Source: an uncultured Bacilli bacterium | GTDB lineage: Bacteria; Bacillota_I; Bacilli_A; RF39; UBA660 | Assembly (NCBI GenBank): GCA_934130485.1 | Contig: CAKOYE010000009.1 | Span: forward strand, 1 to 26,446 | Length of the DNA: 26,446 bases | Reading direction: 5' to 3' | Part shown: positions 6,062-14,091 of the stretch, piece after piece | How positions within the stretch are numbered: the stretch's first letter is position 1 | Layout: each line of letters begins with the position of its first letter | Notes under the pieces: generated by a model | Database searches by the model: none | Told to the model about the DNA's origin: nothing | Seen by the model: only the letters and a program-made list of their open reading frames with translations | Position numbers and translations under genes: made by a program

Positions 6062-8629
6062 TTATATATTTTCTTCACGAATAGCTTCTAAAATATTTTC
6101 ACGTTTTATTTTACTAGATGCATACATCATTGTAATAATAACAATAATAAATACAGCAAATATTGCGATTAAAATACTTTTTATAGGTAAAATAAGAGTT
6201 TCAAAATTTATAATATTATTCATCGATAAATGAACTAAATATATTAAACAAATTGATACTGGTAAGGCATATAAAAGTGATTTTAATCCAACCATTATAC
6301 TTTCAAAATATAACATTTTATTGAATCCATGAGGAGTAAGTCCAATACTTCTTAAAACAGCAAATTCTTTTCTTCTTAATGCAATACTTGTATTTATAGT
6401 ATTAAATACGCTAGTTACACCAATTAATGTTACTAAACTAATAAACCCATATACTAATATTTTTATAGCAAGTACGATATTATTTAAAAGTCTCATTTGT
6501 TCAGTTACATTTGTATATTGAATATCATTTGATTCAGTAGATATCTGATCTAACATTTTATCAAGTTTGTCATATTTTTTTGCTTTAAGTACAATATATG
6601 AATTAAAGTTACAATCCGCATAATATTCACTCATTTTATCGGATATAATTATAACTGGATCTATACTTGAAAGAAAATCAGATAGACCTGGTAATTCTAT
6701 ATTAGCTAGATAATAATCATTAATAGTTTTATTACAATTTATATTACCGACTTCACCAACTTCATTATAATATACATCACATATATTAATATCTAAATTG
6801 TTTGATTTATATTTTTTTATTTCATAATTTTTTCTAGAATTTGCTGTATAATCAACACCTCTTTTTATATTTAATAATATAGGTTTTTCTTCATTATAAC
6901 CTAATTTTTTTAAATATGTCGCAAATGTTTCGTCATTTATTACTACTAAATTAATATTAGATACATTTTCTATGGAATAATCAAAACTATCAGAAATTTT
7001 ATTATTAAATTCATCTGTATAAATTTTACTAAAATCAGTATTAGTTACATAATCAATTGAACTTGAAATAATAAATTTATCATCTACTTGTTCATGAGAT
7101 AAAATTTTATTTATAGTATCATCTTTTGTATCAATTGGTAACTTATCATTATTTAGGTAAACAATGATATCATAATCTGGTAACATTGAAACATCATCTA
7201 CACCTTTAAATACATAATCTATGAATGAAGAAAATGTAATAAACATAACTATACTTATAAATAAAGATATAACTGTAATTCGATATTTCTTTTTATTTCT
7301 TTTGATATTTTTTAAAGCAATATCACCTTCTATACCAAATATCCTTCTTACTAAAAAGTTAGTCTTTAATTTTTTTCCTTTAATTTTTATATCATCATTT
7401 AATCTAATAGCCTCAATTGGAGTTATTTTACTAGCTCTAAATGACGGAATAAAGGCTGAGGTAATAATTACTATAATCATAAATATGATTGGTATTATTA
7501 TGAAAAGTGGATATATGCTTAATTTAAGTGTTATTGTAGATGGTAATAAGTTATTTACTATAGCAATAACTATAGAAATACCCAGTAGTCCACTTAATAA
7601 TCCTAAAATAATTCCAATACTACCTACAACAAATGCTTCAAAAAATACAGTCTTTCTAATTTGTGCTTTAGTTGCGCCTATACTAGAAAAAAGACCAAAT
7701 TGTTTTTTACGTTCCATGACTGAAATTGCAAATGAATTATAAATAACAATAATGCAACCAACCGAAATTAATCCTAGAATAATTGCTAATATACCAGAAA
7801 TTCCTTCAATAATATTTCGGTAATTACTAACACCATACATAGCAAGTAATGAACTATTATAATTTACCTCTTTATAAAAAACATAATCTGATGTACCAAC
7901 ATTTTCATATCCTAATTTACTTGCAATATCATTACTTACGTTATAAGTATCCTTTATTTTTTTAAAATGAACATAAGTATTTACATTTTCAGATTCTCCC
8001 GTATATAAAGTAAATACACTATATCCAGGACACGAATAATCTTCATAAACACTTCTTTCAACAATACCAACAATTTTATACTCTTTAGTATTATTTACCT
8101 TTAAGGTTTCACCTTCAATAAAATAATTTTCTTGTACCTCTTCTGAATCTAAAATTCTACTACCTAAATTTAAAGTTAAGGTATCCCCAATTTCTAATTT
8201 AACACCACCATTAGATTCAATGTGATTAGATATTACTACCTCATTATCATTACTAGGAAATCTACCAGATACTAAATTTAATTCTTTAAAATATTCTTCA
8301 TTCACTCCTAATAATTTTAAATAAGGTTTATATTCATTTTGACCATTTTCCAAATAAGAAAAGCCAAGTTCTTCTGCATAAAAATAATCTTTAATTTTAA
8401 CATTATTTGTAATAATTGATAACTTATCTTTGGGAACATCTTCAAAGGATACATGGTAAGATCCATTATACATAATAGTTTCGTCTATCATATATTCTCT
8501 AAATGTTGAAAAAAGAAGACCAATACCTATCATTAGAGCTGTTGAAAGAATTATTCCTATGATAGTTACAACAGTTCTTTTTTTATTCATTTTTAAATGC
8601 TTAATCGTTAATTTATTTAAAATATTCAT
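6062..8629 (-). CDS. ABC transporter permease, MacB/FtsX type, two FtsX domains
   Basis: Large membrane subunit (855 residues) of a type VII (MacB-like) ABC transporter. The first membrane helix is at about residues 16-40. A large extracytoplasmic domain follows up to about residue 270. Next is a three-helix FtsX domain (about 275-400) with the typical MERKKQFGLFSSIGATKAQI coupling motif. A second membrane entry (about 450-475) leads to a second external domain. The terminal FtsX domain starts near residue 730 with RRKEFAVLRSIGLTPHGF. It overlaps the ATPase gene by one base. Such pairs typically act in mechanotransmission, peptide-antibiotic resistance or envelope stress rather than simple import. 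The substrate cannot be read from the sequence; the neighbouring two-component genes suggest an inducible envelope function. Confidence 0.92.
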   Translation of the reverse strand: MNILNKLTIKHLKMNKKRTVVTIIGIILSTALMIGIGLLFSTFREYMIDETIMYNGSYHVSFEDVPKDKLSIITNNVKIKDYFYAEELGFSYLENGQNEYKPYLKLLGVNEEYFKELNLVSGRFPSNDNEVVISNHIESNGGVKLEIGDTLTLNLGSRILDSEEVQENYFIEGETLKVNNTKEYKIVGIVERSVYEDYSCPGYSVFTLYTGESENVNTYVHFKKIKDTYNVSNDIASKLGYENVGTSDYVFYKEVNYNSSLLAMYGVSNYRNIIEGISGILAIILGLISVGCIIVIYNSFAISVMERKKQFGLFSSIGATKAQIRKTVFFEAFVVGSIGIILGLLSGLLGISIVIAIVNNLLPSTITLKLSIYPLFIIIPIIFMIIVIITSAFIPSFRASKITPIEAIRLNDDIKIKGKKLKTNFLVRRIFGIEGDIALKNIKRNKKKYRITVISLFISIVMFITFSSFIDYVFKGVDDVSMLPDYDIIVYLNNDKLPIDTKDDTINKILSHEQVDDKFIISSSIDYVTNTDFSKIYTDEFNNKISDSFDYSIENVSNINLVVINDETFATYLKKLGYNEEKPILLNIKRGVDYTANSRKNYEIKKYKSNNLDINICDVYYNEVGEVGNINCNKTINDYYLANIELPGLSDFLSSIDPVIIISDKMSEYYADCNFNSYIVLKAKKYDKLDKMLDQISTESNDIQYTNVTEQMRLLNNIVLAIKILVYGFISLVTLIGVTSVFNTINTSIALRRKEFAVLRSIGLTPHGFNKMLYFESIMVGLKSLLYALPVSICLIYLVHLSMNNIINFETLILPIKSILIAIFAVFIIVIITMMYASSKIKRENILEAIREENI

Positions 8630-9309
8630 TATTTAACCACTTCGTCGCTTACTATTTTTCCATCATCAATTGTAATAATACGATCAGCATTTAAAGCTAG
8701 GTTATGATCATGAGTAATCATAATTATTGTTTGTTTATATTTTTTATTAGATAATTTTAGTAATTCAACAATATCACGACTAGCTTTACTATCCAAATTT
8801 CCAGTTGGTTCATCTGCTAATAATATAGCAGGATGGTTCATTAAAGCTCTTCCAATTGATACTCTTTGTTGTTGTCCACCTGATAACTCATTTGGTAAAT
8901 GATTTACTCTATTTTGTAAATCTAGGGTTTCAATTAATTCATTTAAATAAGCTTCATCAACAACTTTTCCATCTAAAAGAATTGGTAAAGTAATATTTTC
9001 TTTTACATTTAAAATTGGAATTAAATTATAAAATTGATAAATTAAACCAACTTGCCTACGACGAAATATTGCTAAATTAGTTTCATTTAATTTATAAATA
9101 TCCTCTCCATCAATAACAATACTACCACTAGTAGGTCTATCAACACCTCCTAAAAGATGCAATAATGTACTTTTTCCACTACCACTAGCACCTACTATCG
9201 CAACAAATTCACCCTTTTCTACACTAAAACTAACATTATCTAAGGCTTTTACTAATGTTTCACCTTTTCCATAATTTTTACATAAATTTTTAACTTTTAA
9301 AATTTCCAC
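8629..9309 (-). CDS. ABC transporter ATP-binding protein, MacB/LolD type
   Basis: Cytosolic ATPase of 226 residues that powers the FtsX-type permease encoded next. Walker A is GASGSGKST (K46), the Q-loop lies in YQFYNLIP, and the signature is LSGGQQQR (142-149). Walker B is AILLADEPTG (E167), followed by the D-loop NLDS and the switch His in ITHDH (H200). The sequence around the Q-loop and DEPTGNLD is typical of the LolD/MacB subfamily. The start is a GTG with GAGG (9317-9320) seven bases upstream. It is first in a two-gene operon; a perfect inverted repeat at 9353-9382 lies upstream. Confidence 0.95.
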   Translation of the reverse strand: MEILKVKNLCKNYGKGETLVKALDNVSFSVEKGEFVAIVGASGSGKSTLLHLLGGVDRPTSGSIVIDGEDIYKLNETNLAIFRRRQVGLIYQFYNLIPILNVKENITLPILLDGKVVDEAYLNELIETLDLQNRVNHLPNELSGGQQQRVSIGRALMNHPAILLADEPTGNLDSKASRDIVELLKLSNKKYKQTIIMITHDHNLALNADRIITIDDGKIVSDEVVK

Positions 9310-9352
9310 ACTCTCACCTCATGTACATTCTAATATAATAATATTACAAATA

Positions 9353-9382
9353 AATGACTAAAACGATTACAAAATAGTCATT
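9353..9382. promoter_or_regulatory. Perfect inverted repeat, probable operator between divergent genes
   Basis: AATGACTA (9353-9360) and TAGTCATT (9375-9382) are perfect 8-base inverted copies with a 14-base spacer, about two helical turns between half-site centres. The element lies between the ABC transporter operon (minus) and the 145-residue gene (plus), where a dimeric regulator could control either or both. It has no T-run, so it does not look like a terminator. The binding protein is unknown; the nearby OmpR-type regulator usually prefers direct repeats. Confidence 0.5.
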
Positions 9383-9460
9383 ATACTAATTATAACTTAT
9401 TTATATATAATTGTATATTTTTAATAATTTAAAAACATAATATTTTAGGAGAGTGAAAAA

Positions 9461-9898
9461 ATGGATGAAAATTTAGAATTATTAGAGTATATTTATAAGG
9501 ATTCAGATATGTCAGTCATTACTTTGGAAAAATTATTACAAGAATTAAATGATAAGGATAACAAAATTAAGAAAAAAACAGAAGAAATTTTAAAAAGCTA
9601 CGAAGATTTTTTAAGCAAATCTAAAAAATTACTAAATAAATTTGATTCACCACTTGAAGAAAATAGTTACATAGCTAAAATGGGCGCTAAAATGGGTATA
9701 AAAAAAGAGGTTAAATCTGACAATAGTGATGCCGCAATTGCCGATATGTTAATTAAAGGTATTTCGATGGGTTCTATTGATATAGAAAAAAGAATTACTA
9801 ATTATAAAGAGGTAGTTAATAAAAAATATTTAGATTTTGCTAGTGAATTTTTAAAATTTCAACAAAAAACAATTGAGGAATTAAAAGCATTTCTTTAA
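9461..9898 (+). CDS. Hypothetical helical protein, 145 residues
   Basis: I do not recognise a named family with confidence. The protein is soluble and almost wholly alpha-helical, with heptad-like charged stretches at about residues 20-60 and 105-145. Between them is a conserved-looking middle, AKMGAKMGIK followed by NSDAAIADMLIKGISMGS. The overall pattern is that of a four-helix bundle or helical adaptor, without obvious metal ligands. The ATG at 9461 has AGGAGAG (9447-9453) upstream. A weakly supported -10 (TATAAT, 9406-9411) precedes it. It is monocistronic, divergent from the ABC operon, and ends in a strong terminator. Sharing the inverted repeat suggests co-regulation with the transporter. 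Confidence 0.8.
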   Translation: MDENLELLEYIYKDSDMSVITLEKLLQELNDKDNKIKKKTEEILKSYEDFLSKSKKLLNKFDSPLEENSYIAKMGAKMGIKKEVKSDNSDAAIADMLIKGISMGSIDIEKRITNYKEVVNKKYLDFASEFLKFQQKTIEELKAFL

Positions 9899-9922
9899 AA
9901 TATGTGAAAACATATTTTTTTT
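9897..9922 (+). terminator. Terminator of the 145-residue gene
   Basis: A perfect 9-bp stem AAAATATGT/ACATATTTT with a GAAA tetraloop is followed by TTTT. It begins within the last base of the TAA stop. Confidence 0.85.
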
Positions 9923-9948
9923 AAAAGAAAAAATCACTTGCAGTGATT
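9921..9948 (-). terminator. Terminator of the DUF11 gene
   Basis: On the minus strand a 7-bp stem AATCACT/AGTGATT (9942-9948 with 9932-9938) with a 3-nt loop is followed by a T-run. It begins at the last base of the TGA that ends the out-of-frame 3' part of the DUF11 gene, which supports that part as the original gene end. Confidence 0.75.
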
Positions 9949-10094
9949 CAGTTTCTCCAAAATGGCATTCCACAACTAGAATTGTCATAGTATTTATTTA
10001 TTGGGCTTATTACAGTAACATAATTACTAATAAGTTCTTTTTTATCGTCATAATGTAATATACAACAACTTTTTAGTATAAAAAATCTATTAAC
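9948..10094 (-). pseudogene. Out-of-frame 3' part of the DUF11 gene
   Basis: These 48 codons plus TGA continue the DUF11 protein if one base of the A7 run at 10095-10101 is skipped. The sequence (VNRFFILKSCCILHYDDKK, then ISNYVTVISPINKYY and a Cys-containing end) supplies the last strands expected of a DUF11 repeat, which typically end in a pattern like SNxVTVxxP. There is no start codon or ribosome binding site of its own at the junction, and a terminator follows its stop directly. It is most simply the displaced C-terminus of the preceding reading frame. Confidence 0.6.
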
Positions 10095-10479
10095 TTTTTT
10101 TCTCAACGCGAAACGTGAGAGTAGCCTGACTCTTAGATGTGACTTCATTCAAATTTATAGTTAAAGTATGTGTATCCTCTTGATAAGAATATTGATCACT
10201 TGTTGCAACTGCCCCATTAATTGTTACACTATTCTTAACAAAATCAACTAAATTTGTATCAATTACATCTGTAATAACCACATTAGTATAAGAATTTTCT
10301 GTTTGATTATCTAATGTAATCGTATAAGTAAGATAGCCACCACTCCAATTCTTTTTATCTGCTTCTTTAGTTAAAGTTAATCCCTCTATCACATTTACAA
10401 TAGAAGTATTTGAAGTAAGACTAGTTGGAATATTATTGTAATTACCAGTTGCAGTTACAGTATTATTTAATTCGTTCAT
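10090..10479 (-). CDS. DUF11-domain protein, frameshifted before its C-terminus
   Basis: The intact frame gives 129 residues of beta-rich protein. It opens with the tail of one DUF11-type repeat (NTVTATGNYNN, then TSLTSNTSIVNV). A full repeat follows: GLTLTKEADKKNW, YLTYTITLDNQ, VVITDVIDTNLVDFVKNSV, YQEDTHTLTINLNEV and ATLTFRVEKK. It then stops at TAA right after a run of seven A. Removing one A would extend it to 176 residues with a plausible DUF11 end and a terminator exactly at the new stop. DUF11 proteins are usually exported or spore-surface adhesin-like; this one has no signal peptide, as is common for the short, possibly spore-associated, versions. The ribosome binding site is GGGAGGTGA. 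The frameshift may be real mutation, slippage-controlled, or a sequencing error. Confidence 0.75.
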   Translation of the reverse strand: MNELNNTVTATGNYNNIPTSLTSNTSIVNVIEGLTLTKEADKKNWSGGYLTYTITLDNQTENSYTNVVITDVIDTNLVDFVKNSVTINGAVATSDQYSYQEDTHTLTINLNEVTSKSQATLTFRVEKKS

Positions 10480-10515
10480 AGCTCACCTCCCTATAGTAAA
10501 TTATATATAATTAAT

Positions 10516-10546
10516 TAAAAAAAATTCTTCAATCTGAAGAATTTTT
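10516..10546 (-). terminator. Terminator of the two-component operon
   Basis: On the minus strand a 10-bp stem AAAATTCTTC/GAAGAATTTT with a 5-nt loop (10536-10545 with 10521-10530) is followed by a T-run, just after the stop of the 117-residue gene. Confidence 0.8.
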
Positions 10547-10550
10547 ATAT

Positions 10551-10904
10551 TTAATAAGTTAATATAATTTTTCTATAAAATCCTAAATCTATTACATCAT
10601 AACTTTGAATAAAAATGTTTCCCTTTATATAACCATAAGTATTTTCATTTTCAAAATATTTAAAATTTTTCAAATATTCAGCTATTTCATTATCTAGTAA
10701 ATGCTTTGATTTAAGCGAATAAAATGTGGCAGCTGTCATACAACACTCACTATCAAAATAAGAAAATCTTGGAATAAATATTTCATTATTATTTATAGTT
10801 ACATATTTTGTTTTATAAAATGTTTTATTTATCATTAACATAAAACTTAAAACAAACAAAAATATAATTAATAAACTACTTAAAATTAATATTACTTTTT
10901 TCAT
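10551..10904 (-). CDS. Hypothetical membrane-anchored protein downstream of a sensor kinase
   Basis: A 117-residue protein of no recognised family. An N-terminal hydrophobic segment (about residues 4-25) after MKK acts as signal anchor or uncleaved signal peptide, leaving about 90 residues outside the membrane. The external part has a Cys-Cys pair in FDSECCMTAATFY and otherwise mixed polar sequence. No lipobox is seen. The start lies seven bases after the stop of the histidine kinase with an AGGTGA ribosome binding site, and a terminator follows, so it is the third gene of the two-component operon. A role as accessory or ligand-sensing partner of the kinase is a guess from position only. Confidence 0.75.
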   Translation of the reverse strand: MKKVILILSSLLIIFLFVLSFMLMINKTFYKTKYVTINNNEIFIPRFSYFDSECCMTAATFYSLKSKHLLDNEIAEYLKNFKYFENENTYGYIKGNIFIQSYDVIDLGFYRKIILTY

Positions 10905-10911
10905 AATTCAC

Positions 10912-12135
10912 CTATATAACTTTCTTATAAAATTTAATATCAAATGTTGTTCCCTCATTAATTTTACTAATACATTCAATTTCACCATTTTGTAAATTAA
11001 TAATTTTTTTTGCCATATTTAATCCTATACCAATACTATCTTTATTTGTTTTTCCTTTATAAAATCTATCAAAAATATGTTTTTTATCAGACTCACTAAT
11101 ACCTACTCCATTGTCTATTATTTTAATATTTAAATATAGTGGATTTTCATTTACCTCTATTTTTATACTACCATTATTATTAGTATGTTCACAGGCATTT
11201 TTTAAAATGTTTGTTAAAGCTTCTAATGTCCAATTAAAATCTAAGTAAAAATTAGTTGTTTCTATATTTGTTTCAATTAAAATATTTTTAAGCTCTGCCA
11301 TTATTTTTATTGGTTCAATAGTTTTATTTATTAAATCCTTAATATTAATATTATCTCTTTTTAATGTAACCATACCACTATCTAACCTAGAAATTTTTAA
11401 AAGAGTCGTAACTAACCATTCAATTCTTTCTAATTGATTACGATTTTTGTTTAAAAATTCAATTTGTGATTTCTTATCTAAATCATTATCACTTAATATA
11501 TCATTTATTACATACATACTAGTTAATGGAGTTTTTATTTGATGAGAAATATCAGCTAAAGTTTCTTCTAAATATTTTTTATCTTTTATAGACAATTCGG
11601 TTTGTTCTTTTAATTTAATAGTCATTTTGTAGACATCATTTTTTAATGTACTTATATCCCCTTCTACATAATCTCTTATATCTAGAGAATAATCATTATT
11701 TAATATTTTATTCATATATTTATCAATTTTATTTATTTTTCTATATTGATTTTTAATAAAAATTAAATAAGTAATAGATACAAGCATAAATAATATTATT
11801 ATAAATAAAATATTTGTTAAAATAATATTTTGTTTTAATTCATTATTTAGCTTTAAATAATCAAAATATTTAGGATCATCTAATCCATATTTATTTAGTA
11901 TTTTAACGCCATAATCATACGTATCATTATTTAATACTAATTCATTTATTATTTCTTCTTCAAGTTCTGGATGATTTTTTAAAATATTACCTACTAAAAC
12001 ACTATTATTTCTAATAAGATTTTTTTTATATAAATTAAAACTATAAAGACTTAAAACTAGTCCAATAATAATTATAATAAAAAAATAAATTAAATTTAAA
12101 AATAATATTTTTTTTACTTCTCTATTTTTAAACAT
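10912..12135 (-). CDS. Sensor histidine kinase
   Basis: Membrane sensor kinase of 407 residues. Two transmembrane helices (about 9-32 and 104-127) flank a small extracytoplasmic domain of about 70 residues. A HAMP-like linker follows. The HisKA dimerisation domain carries ADISHQIKTPLTSM with phospho-acceptor H198. The ATPase domain shows the N-box LTNILKNACEH (N313), G1 DNGVGI, the F-box FDRFYKG and G2 SIGIGLNMA. It overlaps the response regulator gene by 8 bases, so the pair is co-translated. Kinases with this SHQIKTPL motif are often found beside FtsX-type ABC transporters. Signal unknown. Confidence 0.93.
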   Translation of the reverse strand: MFKNREVKKILFLNLIYFFIIIIIGLVLSLYSFNLYKKNLIRNNSVLVGNILKNHPELEEEIINELVLNNDTYDYGVKILNKYGLDDPKYFDYLKLNNELKQNIILTNILFIIILFMLVSITYLIFIKNQYRKINKIDKYMNKILNNDYSLDIRDYVEGDISTLKNDVYKMTIKLKEQTELSIKDKKYLEETLADISHQIKTPLTSMYVINDILSDNDLDKKSQIEFLNKNRNQLERIEWLVTTLLKISRLDSGMVTLKRDNINIKDLINKTIEPIKIMAELKNILIETNIETTNFYLDFNWTLEALTNILKNACEHTNNNGSIKIEVNENPLYLNIKIIDNGVGISESDKKHIFDRFYKGKTNKDSIGIGLNMAKKIINLQNGEIECISKINEGTTFDIKFYKKVI

Positions 12136-12811
12136 CTAGTCCACCTATTTTATAGCCAATGCCTCTAACCGTCAAAATAATTTTAGGATTGGTTATATCA
12201 TCTTCTATCTTTTCTCTAATTCTTTTAATATAAACAGTTAATGTATTGTCATTTACGTAGTCTTCATTAACATCCCAAATATCCGCTAGTATTTTTTCTC
12301 TTGTAAATACTGTATTAGGATTAAGAGCTAATGTAATTAAAATTTTGTATTCTAAGGCAGTTAACATTACATCTACATTATTCTTAAAAACTTTAGCTTG
12401 TTTTAAATCAATAACAATATCTCTAATTTTTATCAAATTATTATCTTGATTATTATTTACCCTTCTTAATACATTTTTTATTCTTGATACTAATTCTCTT
12501 GCTTTAAATGGTTTTGTTATATAATCATCTGCTCCCATATCAAGTCCTCTTACAATAGATACTTCTAAATCATTAGCAGTTAAAAAAATAATTGGAATAT
12601 CTTTTATTTTTTTTATTTCTTTAAATAATTCAAAACCATCCATATCAGGTAAATTGACATCTAATAAAATTAAATCAATATGATTATTACTAATAGTTTT
12701 AATAGCATCACTAGCAAATTCAACACTCATTACATTAAAATTTTCTTGCTCTAAATAAAATTTTAAACCTTGTCTTATAGTAATATCATCTTCTACAATT
12801 AATAAGTTCAT
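12128..12811 (-). CDS. OmpR/PhoB-family response regulator
   Basis: DNA-binding response regulator of 227 residues. The receiver domain has the acidic pocket E7-D8-D9, the phospho-acceptor Asp in LILLDVNLPDMDG (D51), T78 in FLTAND and K100 in YITKPF. A winged-helix domain (about 125-225) follows, with VYIKRIREKI as recognition helix and TVRGIGYKI in the wing. I choose the ATG at 12811, which has GGTGA five bases upstream and gives the usual MNLLIVEDD start. A TTG at 12823 would add four residues. Partner of the kinase that overlaps its end; likely target genes include its own operon and perhaps the ABC operon about 3.5 kb away. Confidence 0.94.
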   Translation of the reverse strand: MNLLIVEDDITIRQGLKFYLEQENFNVMSVEFASDAIKTISNNHIDLILLDVNLPDMDGFELFKEIKKIKDIPIIFLTANDLEVSIVRGLDMGADDYITKPFKARELVSRIKNVLRRVNNNQDNNLIKIRDIVIDLKQAKVFKNNVDVMLTALEYKILITLALNPNTVFTREKILADIWDVNEDYVNDNTLTVYIKRIREKIEDDITNPKIILTVRGIGYKIGGLDV

Positions 12812-12851
12812 ACACTTCACCAATTACATTATACTATATATTATTTAAAAT

Positions 12852-12926
12852 AAAGTGAATTTTTTGTAAGAAAAAATATAGATTTTAATTCACTTTTATA
12901 TAAGTTCAATTTAATCTATATTTTTT
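12852..12926 (-). promoter_or_regulatory. Two interleaved hairpins between dgt and the response regulator
   Basis: In the minus-strand transcript a 14-bp stem (12913-12926 with 12871-12884), whose 3' arm ends in six U, can form a terminator-like hairpin with a 28-nt loop. That loop holds the 5' arm of a second perfect 10-bp stem (12887-12896 with 12852-12861). The two cannot form as nested hairpins at once; they exclude each other or make a pseudoknot. A direct repeat ATAAGTTC (12900-12907, 12939-12946) lies in the same region. The first hairpin may simply end the dgt transcript; the second could act as an operator or antiterminator for the two-component operon. Confidence 0.5.
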
Positions 12927-12969
12927 TTATTTACTTTCATAAGTTCTATTAAATATTGATACAAGTAGA

Positions 12970-14091
12970 TTAATTAACAATCAATTGATATTCTTTTAGA
13001 AAATAATCATCAGTCATCCCTGCAATGTAATCAATTACAATTCTTTCATTTGAATTATTTTTCTTATATTCACTAGACATATCATTCAAAAATATTTTAT
13101 ATATTCTTGAATCTGTATTATTTTCTCTTAATTGTTTTAAACAATATTCAAAAACGGTTTTAAACATTAATTCGTATTCTTTTATCTTTTCTACGCTATT
13201 TGCATTATTATAGATATTTTTATAATTGAAGTCTTTTAATTTATTTAAAGCTTCATATATAACTGGTGTCATTTTAATATAATTTTTGTCAATACTATTA
13301 TTTATTATATCCATTACAATTGTATTAACAATTTTTTTATTAGTATCACCAAGAACATCAGTTATAGATTTAGGTACATCCTCTTTTTTTATAATTCCTA
13401 ATTTACAAGCATCTTCTATATCTCTTCCAATATATGCGATTACGTCTGAAATTCTAACTACACAGCCTTCTAGTGTCATTGGTACTAATTTTTTATCATA
13501 ATCATCATATATATAACTATTTTTGTAGTCTTCTAGAAAATCCTCTGTTGTTTTATGTTTAGGACAATACTTATTTTCAACAAATTCGCCATTATGACAA
13601 ATTACACCATCTAAAACTTCTACTGAAATATTTAATCCTTCACCATGATTTTCTAAATTCATTAAAATTCTTGCACTTTGAATATTGTGTTTGAAACATC
13701 CCTCACCATAACTTTTACTTAATTGATTTAAAATTTTCTCTCCAGTATGACCAAATGGAACATGACCTAAATCGTGACTCAAAGAAATTGCTTCAATTAA
13801 ATCTTCATTTAAATTTAGTGCTCTTCCTATAGTTCTAGCAATTTTACTTACAAGTTGCACGTGAATAAATCTTCTACTAATATGATCATTCTCTACATTA
13901 CTAAATACTTGAGTTTTGTTAGCGTATCTTGTATATGAATCAGTATATAATATACGATCTGTATCTCTAAAAAAAGAGGGTCTAATATCATCAACCTCAT
14001 CTTTTAAACGGGTAGCACATTCACTTTTATATGCAAAGGCTTGCAAATGTTGCTCAGCCTTTAACATATTATTTTTTATTTTTTCATTCAT
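12970..14091 (-). CDS. dgt: dGTPase-like HD-domain triphosphohydrolase
   Basis: Cytosolic metal-dependent hydrolase of the Dgt family, which removes triphosphate from deoxynucleoside triphosphates, typically dGTP, and so tunes dNTP pools. The N-terminus has RDTDRILYTDSYTRYANKTQV. The HD ligands are H77, H106-D107 in SLSHDLGHVPFGHTGE, and a later Asp in RISDVIAYIGRD. Length 373 fits the shorter Dgt-like group rather than the 500-residue Escherichia enzyme, so the exact nucleotide preference is open. Its ATG overlaps the alaS stop by one base. It closes the operon that also encodes a dNMP-kinase-like protein. Confidence 0.88.
   Translation of the reverse strand: MNEKIKNNMLKAEQHLQAFAYKSECATRLKDEVDDIRPSFFRDTDRILYTDSYTRYANKTQVFSNVENDHISRRFIHVQLVSKIARTIGRALNLNEDLIEAISLSHDLGHVPFGHTGEKILNQLSKSYGEGCFKHNIQSARILMNLENHGEGLNISVEVLDGVICHNGEFVENKYCPKHKTTEDFLEDYKNSYIYDDYDKKLVPMTLEGCVVRISDVIAYIGRDIEDACKLGIIKKEDVPKSITDVLGDTNKKIVNTIVMDIINNSIDKNYIKMTPVIYEALNKLKDFNYKNIYNNANSVEKIKEYELMFKTVFEYCLKQLRENNTDSRIYKIFLNDMSSEYKKNNSNERIVIDYIAGMTDDYFLKEYQLIVN

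Noticed and set aside
7221..7742. A 173-residue plus-strand reading frame opposite the ABC permease
   Set aside because: Antisense shadow of an FtsX domain with hydrophobic bias mirrored from the real gene; no ribosome binding site or promoter.
9948..10148. A 66-residue reading frame overlapping the DUF11 gene as an independent gene
   Set aside because: Its first part is a shadow of the DUF11 frame and it has no ribosome binding site of its own; only the last 48 codons look coding and they fit as the displaced end of the DUF11 protein.
10912..12811. BceRS-type peptide-antibiotic sensing pair
   Set aside because: BceS-like kinases have almost no extracellular loop; this kinase has an external domain of about 70 residues and the ABC genes are not directly adjacent.
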